Shown here piece after piece: positions 1-10,078 of a DNA stretch of 35,179 bases; within the stretch, counting starts at the first letter, position 1, and the number at the start of each line of letters is the position of its first letter. The notes below the pieces were generated by a model. The model was given only the letters and a program-made list of their open reading frames with translations, was not told the DNA's origin and ran no database searches. The position numbers and the translations under genes are program-made. This stretch comes from Myxococcales bacterium (lineage in GTDB: Bacteria > Myxococcota_A > Polyangia > Polyangiales > Ga0077539): assembly GCA_030652255.1 (NCBI GenBank), contig JAUSAZ010000221.1, positions 1 through 35,179 on the forward strand. Reading direction: 5' to 3'.

Positions 1-570
1 CCGGTCGCCCGCGCTGCGCCTGCCCCGCGCGAGGCAGCACCGCCGCCGCCCCCGCCGCCGCCCGCCCCGACGGCCCCGCCGCCGCTGATGGTCGCCGAGG
101 AGATGAGCAACGACCCGTCGGCGGACACGGTGGCGACGGGCACCAACACCAACTTCCGGGGTGGCGACATCGCCAACAACGGCGTGGCCAACCAGGGCCC
201 GGTGCGCAACGCCGACCCCAACGGCGTGCCCGGCGGGACGGGCACCCAGCCGGTCCTTCCCTCGATGGTGCGCGACGCAGACCTCAGCGAGCGCCCGCGC
301 ATCGAGTGCGACGAAGACTCGCTCCGAAACTTCTTCCCCGAAGAGGCGCAGGAGCGCGGGGTCACCGGGATGCGGGTGCAGGTGCGGGTCAGCGTCGACG
401 CGGGCGGTCGCATCACCCGCACGCAGGCGCTCCAGGACCCTGGCTTCGGGCTGGGGCGCGCCGCCGAGCGGGCCGTCATGAACGGTTGCCGCTCGACGGT
501 GCCGCGCGCCCGCGACGGTCGGGCGGTGGCCACTGTCACGACCTTCCGGCTCAATTTCGAGCTCGAGTGA
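1..570 (+). CDS. TonB-family protein, C-terminal part (5' end outside window)
   Basis: The reading frame is open from the first base, so the start lies upstream and 189 residues are visible. The first 30 or so are Pro/Ala-rich, as in the periplasm-spanning linker of TonB-type energy transducers. A Gly/Asn-rich stretch follows, and the last ~90 residues look like a TonB C-terminal domain: FPEEAQERGVTGMRVQVRV, then a G-x-I turn, an alanine-rich helix (RAAERAVMNGC), and a closing strand TTFRLNFELE. Such proteins carry energy from an ExbB/ExbD inner-membrane motor to outer-membrane transporters; in myxobacteria related domains also occur in AgmX/gliding proteins. An OmpA-family gene follows 110 bases downstream on the same strand, in keeping with a cell-envelope role. 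The family call is fairly firm; the transported substrate cannot be told. Confidence 0.75.
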   Translation, partial: PVARAAPAPREAAPPPPPPPPAPTAPPPLMVAEEMSNDPSADTVATGTNTNFRGGDIANNGVANQGPVRNADPNGVPGGTGTQPVLPSMVRDADLSERPRIECDEDSLRNFFPEEAQERGVTGMRVQVRVSVDAGGRITRTQALQDPGFGLGRAAERAVMNGCRSTVPRARDGRAVATVTTFRLNFELE

Positions 571-680
571 GTCGCCTCCGGGCGGCGCTTACCGCTTGAG
601 TCGAGCCGTCGCTCCGAGCGACACTGGCGGTGGCGCGCCGACGACTCCACGGTAGCGGCGCACCCATTGGAGGACGACTC

Positions 681-2582
<1,902 letters not shown>

Positions 2583-2600
2583 CGCGGGACGGTCGATAAC

Positions 2601-2628
2601 TTGCCGTAACCCTCCCGGGTCGGATACC
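2601..2628 (+). promoter_or_regulatory. candidate sigma70-type promoter, nearly leaderless
   Basis: TTGCCG (2601-2606) and GATACC (2623-2628) are separated by 16 bases. The -10-like box ends 9 bases before the ATG at 2638, so transcription would start almost at the start codon. No Shine-Dalgarno sequence is visible before that ATG, which fits a leaderless message. A similar pair (TTGCGT/GATACT) precedes the lipoprotein gene that starts at 12184. Confidence 0.35.
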
Positions 2629-2637
2629 GCGCACGCC

Positions 2638-3207
2638 ATGCGTCGTGCGCTCGCCCTCCTCCTGTCGACGATCGTGCCGGGCGCCTGCGTCGAGGCCACC
2701 GAGGGCGAGCGCCTCGGCCTCTACTCGGTGCTCGCCACGCGCACCACCAACACCTGCGGGGCGCAGCTGTCGGGCAAGCTCCCGAGCGCCCGCTTCAACG
2801 TCGCGCTCTCGCTACAGCGCGGCGTGCTGCGCTGGACCCCGGAGGGCACCGAAGGGGCGACCGGCAGCTTCGACGTCTACCAGGGCACCTTCCGGGTCGC
2901 CGTCGAGGCGTCGACCCTGCGCATCGCACCCGACCGCCGCCGCGAGATCGTCGGGTGCGTCCTGCGTCGCGTCGACCTGATCGAGGGCTCGGTGACCACA
3001 AGCGCCGACGGGGGCGTCGGGTCGAACGACGCCAGCAGCAACGTCGACGCGGGCACCGTGATCGGGGGCTTTCGCGCGCAGGAGACCATCGCGTACGGCA
3101 CCGAGAGCGGCGACTGCACCCCGCTCATCGGCGTCGGCGAGGGGCAGGCCTTCGCGCTGCCCTGTCAGGTGGGCTACCAGCTCGAGGCGACCCGCATCGG
3201 GCCCTGA
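2638..3207 (+). CDS. small secreted protein, function unknown
   Basis: The product is 189 aa. It begins with a short hydrophobic signal (MRRALALLLSTIVPGACVEA). Cys17 could be lipidated, but the lipobox PGAC is poor, so secretion is likelier than proven lipoprotein status. The body is probably beta-rich, with single cysteines at TNTCGAQL, IVGCVLRR, GDCTPL and LPCQVGY that could form disulfides. A Ser/Asp/Gly-rich linker near residues 121-141 (SADGGVGSNDASSNVDAG) is typical of myxobacterial envelope proteins. No catalytic motif or known family was recognised. It lies 55 bases after the ompA-like gene on the same strand and is convergent with the methyltransferase gene. Confidence 0.7.
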   Translation: MRRALALLLSTIVPGACVEATEGERLGLYSVLATRTTNTCGAQLSGKLPSARFNVALSLQRGVLRWTPEGTEGATGSFDVYQGTFRVAVEASTLRIAPDRRREIVGCVLRRVDLIEGSVTTSADGGVGSNDASSNVDAGTVIGGFRAQETIAYGTESGDCTPLIGVGEGQAFALPCQVGYQLEATRIGP

Positions 3208-3225
3208 GGGGGAGCGCCCGCTCAG
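3204..3225. terminator. hairpin shared by two convergent stop codons
   Basis: CTGAG-G-GGG and CCC-G-CTCAG pair around an AGCG tetraloop, with one G/G mismatch. The outer arms contain the TGA of the plus-strand gene (3205-3207) and the TGA of the minus-strand methyltransferase (3222-3224). No T-run follows. This probably acts as a compact bidirectional terminator or mRNA 3'-end stabiliser; it resembles the design at 32023-32047. Confidence 0.5.
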
Positions 3226-4970
3226 TCGTCGGCGTCGGCGGGGCCCTGGAGGTCGATGACCTCCGCGCCGCGCTTCTGGGCGAGGATGATGAGCTCGCGT
3301 GATGAGGGGCCGAAGAACGCGCCCGGGGTGCGCACGTGGCCGCTCACCTCGAGGATGCGAAAGCCCGACTGGTGCAGCAGCTGCCCGAGCTCGTGCAGGG
3401 AGTACAGGCGCACCGAGTACTCGATCTCGCGCTGGCGGCCGTCGTCGAAGATCACCGTGCGCTTCACGTTGAGCCGCGACGTGATGTAGTTGACCGAGCT
3501 CTCCTCCATGCAGACGCAGCCGTCGCCCTCGAACCACGCCATCGCGGGCTGCGACTGGATCGCGTGGTCGCGGTTGATCACCTGCAGGAGGAAGGTGCCG
3601 TTGTCCTTGAGGCCCCGGTGGATGCGCGTGGCGACGTCGGCGTTGCGCTGGTCGTCGAAGAACCCGAAGGACGACCCCACGCAGAAGGCCGCGTCGAAGG
3701 ACTCTTCGTAGTCCAGGGCCAGCATGTCGCCCTGGGTGAAGCTGGGCCGCCGGGGCGCGCCGAGGCAGGCGCCCTCCGCGCGCTGCACCATCGTGGCGGA
3801 CAGGTCGATGCCGGTGACGTCGTAGCCGCGGCGGGCCAGCTCGATGGAGTGGCGCCCGACGCCGCACGCCACGTCGAGCACCGCGGCGCCGCCCTCGACG
3901 CCGAGGGCGTGCTCGATCCAGTCGGTCTCGGCGGCGATCTGGCCGGGGTCGAGGGGGGCGACGGTGCGGAGGTAGTCGTCGTTGAAGAGCTCCTCCCACC
4001 AGTGGCGCCGCCGGCGGCGCTGCTGATCGGGCATCGTGACCGCGAGGGGACGGGCGGCGAGCGGGGGCGGCGGCGGGGCGACGGAGCGCGCCGCGCGGCT
4101 CGGGGGCTCCGGGGGCGGCGGCGGGATGCGGCTCGGCGTGAGCCGCGGCGCCTGCGCCTCGCGGCCGATGGGCAGGTCGGCGAGGTCGTCGAGCAGGGCC
4201 AGCGAGGGGTCGCTCGAGCGGAAGGTCGGGAGCTCCTCGTCGGGGTCGAGGGTGAAGTCGATCGACTCGTCGCCGGGCGCGATGTGCACCTCGGGCGCCG
4301 GGTCGTGCGCCGGGATCGGCGCGGGCCGCGCCCCGATGCCGGGCGGCGGCAGGGGGTCGGGCATCGGGGGGATGGTCGGCGCCGTGAAGATGGACGCCGC
4401 GCTGGAGGAGATCATCGCCGAGCGGGCGGGCGCGCGGGGCGGCGGCGGTCGGCTCGGGCGCGCGGACACCGCGCCCTCGGGCGGGGTCGAGGCCACCACG
4501 TCGACGGGGTCGACGGGCGCGTCGGGGCTGAGGGGCGGCACGGACGGGGGAATCAGCGTGGCGCCCGGGCGGTCGAGGCCATCGTCCGAGGGCGGGAGGT
4601 CGGAGCCCACCTTGCGGATGCGCCTGCGCACCACCCGCATGCTGGACTCCGGGGCGGGGGAGATCTCCGGCGCCGGGGGCGGCATGGTGATCATCGCCGA
4701 CTCGGTCTCCGAGACCGACACCTCGACCTCGTCGCTGGCGGTGATCTCCACGTCGCTGCCCGTGTCGAGCACGACCGGCGTGTCGGTGAGCAGCGGCTCG
4801 TGCTCCAGGTCGGGCAGCTCGAGCTCCGGCGCCGTGGACGCCGTCACGAGGGTGTCGTGGGTGCCGGTGGGGATGCGCAGGCCCCGGCGGCTCTTGCGCG
4901 CGCGCCGCTCGCCCTCGGCGGCGGTCTCGGGGTCGGCCCCGTTGGGCGGATTGACGCTGCGGTCGCTCAT
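3222..4970 (-). CDS. class I SAM-dependent methyltransferase with long disordered N-terminus
   Basis: The product is 582 aa. Residues 1 to ~315 are low complexity, rich in Pro, Ser, Asp and Glu, with no recognisable fold. Residues ~330-575 form a class I (Rossmann-like) methyltransferase: motif I VLDVACGVGRH at 364-374, the acidic ribose-binding end of strand 2 at VTGIDLSA, FTQGDMLALD as motif II, and SFDAAFCVGSSFGFF. The ATG overlaps the stop of psd by one base (TGATG), so the two are translationally coupled. Psd makes phosphatidylethanolamine, so methylation of a phospholipid headgroup is a reasonable guess, but the domain also resembles generic small-molecule methyltransferases and the substrate is not shown by the sequence. 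A 300-residue disordered N-terminus is unusual for this class and may mediate localisation or partner binding. Confidence 0.85.
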   Translation of the reverse strand: MSDRSVNPPNGADPETAAEGERRARKSRRGLRIPTGTHDTLVTASTAPELELPDLEHEPLLTDTPVVLDTGSDVEITASDEVEVSVSETESAMITMPPPAPEISPAPESSMRVVRRRIRKVGSDLPPSDDGLDRPGATLIPPSVPPLSPDAPVDPVDVVASTPPEGAVSARPSRPPPPRAPARSAMISSSAASIFTAPTIPPMPDPLPPPGIGARPAPIPAHDPAPEVHIAPGDESIDFTLDPDEELPTFRSSDPSLALLDDLADLPIGREAQAPRLTPSRIPPPPPEPPSRAARSVAPPPPPLAARPLAVTMPDQQRRRRRHWWEELFNDDYLRTVAPLDPGQIAAETDWIEHALGVEGGAAVLDVACGVGRHSIELARRGYDVTGIDLSATMVQRAEGACLGAPRRPSFTQGDMLALDYEESFDAAFCVGSSFGFFDDQRNADVATRIHRGLKDNGTFLLQVINRDHAIQSQPAMAWFEGDGCVCMEESSVNYITSRLNVKRTVIFDDGRQREIEYSVRLYSLHELGQLLHQSGFRILEVSGHVRTPGAFFGPSSRELIILAQKRGAEVIDLQGPADADD

Positions 4971-5851
4971 CAGGACGCCTCCCCATCGAGCGCCCGCGCC
5001 ACCGCGTCGCCGACCCGCACCGGCGTCGGGTCGCTACCCTGTGAGGCCACCCAGCGGCCGTGCGCCGCCGGGCCGAGGAGCACCACCACCGTCGACCCCA
5101 GCTGGAACGCGCCGAGCTCGTCGCCCTTCGCCAGCGCGGGGCCTTCGCCCTCGGGGAAGCTGCGCACGGCCGCGCGCCCGCCGAGCTCGGGCCGGGGCGG
5201 GGCGTCGATGGTGAGGGTGATCTTCCCGACGACGAAGGCGCCGACGAAGACCACCGCGGCGGGGCCGAGCGCCGTGTCGACGTGCACCACCACGCGCTCG
5301 TTGCGCGCGAAGAGGCCGGGCACGGTGCGCACGCCCATCGCGTTGACCGGGAAGAGGTCGCCCGGGATGTGCCGCACCTCGCGCACCCGACCCCCCACGG
5401 GGCTGTGCACCCGGTGGTAGTCGCGGGGCGAGAGATACACGATGAAGTAATGTCCGCCCTCGTAGGCGCGCGCGGCGTCGGCGTCGTCGAGCAGCGTGGC
5501 GGCGTCGTACTCCTGGCCCTTCACGGTGAAGCGCCGGTCGCTGGTGACCGGGCCCGCGTCGTCGAGCCGGCCGTCGGCGGGGGAGACCACCACCGCGGGG
5601 TCGGCGTCGACGCGGTGGATGCCCTCGCGCAGCTGCCGCGTGAAGAACTCGTTGAAGCTGCGGAACCCACCCGCCGGGACCACCGCCTCGTCGAGCGCGA
5701 CGTCGTACGCGCGGCTGTAGATCGCGAGCACCGGGCGCAGCAGGGGGAGGGGGATACGGGCCTCGGTAAAGCGCCCGAGCGCGCGGGTGATGCGACCTCG
5801 CGGGAGCAGGTGCAGGAGGGAGGCGGCGGCGCGCGAACGGAGGGGAACCAT
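4970..5851 (-). CDS. psd: phosphatidylserine decarboxylase proenzyme
   Basis: The product is 293 aa, the usual size for bacterial PSD. The enzyme decarboxylates phosphatidylserine to phosphatidylethanolamine at the inner membrane. The self-cleavage motif LGST is at residues 251-254; Ser253 would become the pyruvoyl group of the small alpha subunit. The active-site Asp and His elements are present in SPADGRLDD and YHRVHSPVGG, with FPVNAMGV and FARNERVVV as further family signatures. The N-terminal ~45 residues are basic and hydrophobic, suiting membrane association. The ATG at 5851 has no clear Shine-Dalgarno. The methyltransferase gene follows with a one-base overlap. No phosphatidylserine synthase gene is in the window. 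Confidence 0.95.
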   Translation of the reverse strand: MVPLRSRAAASLLHLLPRGRITRALGRFTEARIPLPLLRPVLAIYSRAYDVALDEAVVPAGGFRSFNEFFTRQLREGIHRVDADPAVVVSPADGRLDDAGPVTSDRRFTVKGQEYDAATLLDDADAARAYEGGHYFIVYLSPRDYHRVHSPVGGRVREVRHIPGDLFPVNAMGVRTVPGLFARNERVVVHVDTALGPAAVVFVGAFVVGKITLTIDAPPRPELGGRAAVRSFPEGEGPALAKGDELGAFQLGSTVVVLLGPAAHGRWVASQGSDPTPVRVGDAVARALDGEAS

Positions 5852-5900
5852 CAGGGTTGGGCTCGTGGCGTCGTCGACGCGCTTGGAGCCTAAGATGCGC

Positions 5901-5934
5901 CGCGACGCGGGGTCAACAGATCCCTCGCGTCGCG
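5901..5934 (-). terminator. GC-rich hairpin just after glnA
   Basis: CGCGACGCG (5901-5909) pairs with CGCGTCGCG (5926-5934), extended by GG(G)/CCC with a small bulge around a ~10-base loop. It begins 12 bases past the glnA stop on the minus strand and lies before the psd start. It lacks a T-run, so it may be a terminator or a 3'-end stabiliser separating glnBA from psd. Confidence 0.5.
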
Positions 5935-5945
5935 CGCCGGTAGCA

Positions 5946-7373
<1,428 letters not shown>

Positions 7374-7399
7374 AACAGTCTCGTCAGCTCCTCTATCGT

Positions 7400-7738
7400 T
7401 CAGATGGCGTCGTGGCCGCGCTCGCCGGTGCGGATGCGAACGGCCTCTTCGATGGGCACCACGAAGATCTTCCCGTCGCCGATGCGCCCGGTCTTCGCGC
7501 TGCGCTCGATGGCGTCGATGACGGCGTTGACCTGGTCGTCCATCACGACGACCTCGATCTTCACCTTCGGCACGAAGTCCACCACGTAGGCGCTGCCCCG
7601 GTAGACCTCCTTGCGGCCGCCCGTCCGGCCGAAGCCCTTGACCTCGGTGACGGTCATGCCCTGCACGCCGACCTCGGCGAGAGCGTCCTTCACCTCGTCG
7701 AGCTTGAACGGCTTGATGATCGCCTCGACTCGCTTCAT
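7400..7738 (-). CDS. glnB: nitrogen regulatory protein PII
   Basis: The product is 112 aa, exactly PII size. PII is a trimer that senses 2-oxoglutarate, ATP/ADP and, through uridylylation, glutamine; it controls GlnA adenylylation and NtrBC signalling. The sequence matches PII from end to end: MKRVEAIIKPFKLDEVKDAL, GMTVTEVKGFGR, and the T-loop GRKEVYRGSAYVVDF with both Tyr46 and Tyr51, the uridylylation site. The C-terminal signature TGRIGDGKIFV and the RIRTGERG end are intact. It is the first gene of a glnB-glnA unit. GlnB and GlnK cannot be separated by sequence alone; association with glnA rather than amtB favours glnB. No convincing sigma54 promoter (GG-N10-GC) was seen upstream. Confidence 0.95.
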   Translation of the reverse strand: MKRVEAIIKPFKLDEVKDALAEVGVQGMTVTEVKGFGRTGGRKEVYRGSAYVVDFVPKVKIEVVVMDDQVNAVIDAIERSAKTGRIGDGKIFVVPIEEAVRIRTGERGHDAI

Positions 7739-7812
7739 CGCGCCGCCCTTGTAGGCCCATTCAACGTAAAGGGACAGTAAAGTTCACCGGGCCCTCGCGG
7801 CGCGGGCGCCCC

Positions 7813-7850
7813 GATATACTCCGCGCGCTTGTCGCATCCCCACGAAGGAG
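7813..7850 (+). promoter_or_regulatory. -10-like box and strong ribosome-binding site of the 7859 gene
   Basis: GATATACT (7813-7820) contains TATACT, a near-consensus -10 box, 38 bases before the ATG at 7859. No matching TTG-type -35 box lies at the right distance. AAGGAG (7845-7850) sits 8 bases before the ATG and decides that start over an in-frame TTG at 7829. Confidence 0.4.
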
Positions 7851-7858
7851 CCTCCGCG

Positions 7859-10060
7859 ATGCTTCGTCTGTCCGCGTTCGCCTCGTGCCTCGTCGTGCTC
7901 TCCCTGGTGGGCTGCTCGGACCCGGCGCCGCCCACCTTCGCCGACGCGGGGACCATGGACGCGCCCGAGGCCGAGGTCTTCTCGTACCCCATCGACGTCA
8001 ACGTGCCCGAGGCCCGCGGGCGGGTGTGCGACCGCAGCGCGCAGTGCGACGACGGCGTGCCCTGCACCATGGACTACTGCTCCGCCGACGGGCGCTGCGC
8101 CAACGTGCCCGACACCTCGCAGTGCGACGACGGCGTGTACTGCAACGGCCTGGAGACCTGCGACCAGCGCCGCGGGTGCGTGCGCGGCGCCCCGCTGGCC
8201 TGCGACGACAACGACGGCTGCACCACCGACCGCTGCGACGAGACCACCCGGGTGTGCCAGCACAGCCCGCGGGACTTCGACCGCGACGGCGACCCCGACA
8301 TCGGCTGCCGCTCGACGCAGTGCCCCGACGGCGGCGCGCCGGGCGACGACGCCGGGCTCTGCTGGGTGGGCTCGGACTGCGACGACCGCGACCCGCGCGT
8401 CAACGGCACGCTCCCGGAGATCTGCGGCGACGCGGTGGACAACAACTGCAACGGCGAGGTCGACGCGATGGAGTCCGGCGGCTGCGTGCGCCCCCCGCAC
8501 GACCGCTGCGACGACGCGCTCGACGTCTCCGCGGGCGGTCGCTTCACCGTCGCGATGGCGGGCACCACCGGGGACTACACCTTCCGCTGCGGGGGCGGCA
8601 CGCAGGGGCGCGACGCCGTGCTGCGGCTCACCCTCACGAGCCCGCGCGACGTGGCCGTCACCGCGCAGTCGCGCTCGGGCTTCAGCGTCGTGTACCTGAT
8701 GGTGCAGAACGTCTGCGGCTCGACGATGGCCGCCGACACCCGCGACTGCCTGCTCGGCTTCCCTACGATCTGGCGCACGCACAGCCTCCCGGCGGGCGAG
8801 TACTTCTTCCTCCTGGGCACCTCCGCGGGCTCCACCGGCGCGGCCTCCGACGTCGTCGTCGACGTGCAGCTGAGCGACCCCACCCCGCCCGCGACCAACG
8901 ACGCCTGCGCCACCCCCATCGAGGTGCCCCCCGCGGGCGGAACCTTCCGCGGCGACACCATCGGCGTCGTCGACGACGTCACCACCCGCTGCGGCTCGAC
9001 GACCCCCGACGTCTTCTACCGCCTCACCCTCACCGAGACCCGGGACATCATCGCCCGCGCCGCCGGCAGCGGCACCGACAGCGTCACCGTCTCCCTGCTC
9101 GACCAGTGCGTGCGCTCCCCCATGACCCTGCGCTGCGACAGCGGCACCGGGCCGTCGTTCATCGCCCGCTCGATGCCCGCGGGCACGTATTTCATCGCCG
9201 TCGAGGGCCGCAACCTCCCCGGGTACACCCTCACGGTGGAGACCGCCGCGCCCACCGCTCCGCCCCCGGGGGACACCTGCGAGAGCCCCCTCGCGCTCAC
9301 CGCGGGCGCCGCCGCGCGCGGGTCGCTCATGCCCTTCGAGAGCGACCTCCCGGTGTCCTGCAACAGCAGCACGGCGCGCGACGTGGTGTACAGCTTCGAG
9401 CTCGCCGAGCGCCTCGACGTGACCCTCACCGCCCGCGGCGGCGCGAGCGACTACCTCTACGTCGCCCTCCAGTCGACCTGCGGCGTTCGCACCAGCGAGC
9501 GCGGATGCCGCGGCGGCGCGCCCTCCCGGCTGACCCTGCGCGGCCTCGACCCGGGGCGGTACTTCGTCGTCGTGCGGGGCTCGCGCCCGGCGGACTACGA
9601 GCTCCTGCTGGAGACCCGGCCCCCGCTCGCCCCCGTCGCGGCGATGGGCAACGAGACCTGCGACTCGGCCCAGGTGATCCCCTCCGGGGGCGGGCTGTAC
9701 TCCGGCGACACCACGATGATGGCCCACGAGTACACCTTCCCCTGCGCCACCGGCTCGATGGCGGGCGACGCCGTCTTCCGCTACCGCGTCGAGCGCGCGG
9801 GGCGGGTGCTGTTCTCCACCGAGGGCTCGTCCTTCGACACGGTGCTGTGGGTGACCCGCGCGGACGCCTGCCCCGGCTCGGCGCTGCCGGGTCTCTCGAC
9901 CTTCCAGGTGTGCAACGACGACGGGCCGGGCATCGGGCTCTCGTCGTCCCTCGAGCTCACCCTCGCGCCGGGCGACTACTACGTCCACGTGAGCGGGCTC
10001 TACACCACCGCCCGCGGGGCGTACCTCCTGGCGGTCACCCCGTCGGCCGCGGCGCCCTGA
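7859..10060 (+). CDS. large Cys-rich surface lipoprotein with MopE-type metal-binding motif
   Basis: The product is 733 aa. The ATG at 7859 gives a lipoprotein signal with lipobox SLVGC (Cys19). Residues ~56-140 contain repeated CDDG-type cysteine modules (QCDDGVPCTMDYC, QCDDGVYCNGLETC, CDDNDGCTTDRC). Residues ~171-202 match the putative metal-binding motif named after MopE: GSDCDDRDP, EICGDAVDNNCNG. The rest holds about four or five repeats of 110-130 residues, each with a cysteine pair, a strand like DVVYSFEL or DVFYRLTL, and an ending like PAGTYFIAV or DPGRYFVVV. These resemble pre-peptidase C-terminal beta-sandwich domains. Proteins of this build are common on myxobacterial surfaces; whether it binds metal or ligands is not shown. 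It is convergent with the next gene, 18 bases apart. Confidence 0.85.
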   Translation: MLRLSAFASCLVVLSLVGCSDPAPPTFADAGTMDAPEAEVFSYPIDVNVPEARGRVCDRSAQCDDGVPCTMDYCSADGRCANVPDTSQCDDGVYCNGLETCDQRRGCVRGAPLACDDNDGCTTDRCDETTRVCQHSPRDFDRDGDPDIGCRSTQCPDGGAPGDDAGLCWVGSDCDDRDPRVNGTLPEICGDAVDNNCNGEVDAMESGGCVRPPHDRCDDALDVSAGGRFTVAMAGTTGDYTFRCGGGTQGRDAVLRLTLTSPRDVAVTAQSRSGFSVVYLMVQNVCGSTMAADTRDCLLGFPTIWRTHSLPAGEYFFLLGTSAGSTGAASDVVVDVQLSDPTPPATNDACATPIEVPPAGGTFRGDTIGVVDDVTTRCGSTTPDVFYRLTLTETRDIIARAAGSGTDSVTVSLLDQCVRSPMTLRCDSGTGPSFIARSMPAGTYFIAVEGRNLPGYTLTVETAAPTAPPPGDTCESPLALTAGAAARGSLMPFESDLPVSCNSSTARDVVYSFELAERLDVTLTARGGASDYLYVALQSTCGVRTSERGCRGGAPSRLTLRGLDPGRYFVVVRGSRPADYELLLETRPPLAPVAAMGNETCDSAQVIPSGGGLYSGDTTMMAHEYTFPCATGSMAGDAVFRYRVERAGRVLFSTEGSSFDTVLWVTRADACPGSALPGLSTFQVCNDDGPGIGLSSSLELTLAPGDYYVHVSGLYTTARGAYLLAVTPSAAAP

Positions 10061-10078
10061 TCCAGGCGGCCCTGAGGC

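Noticed and set aside
7739..7858. sigma54 promoter for the glnB-glnA operon
   Set aside because: No GG-N10-GC pair of the -24/-12 type was found on the minus strand; only a weak TTTACT box is visible.
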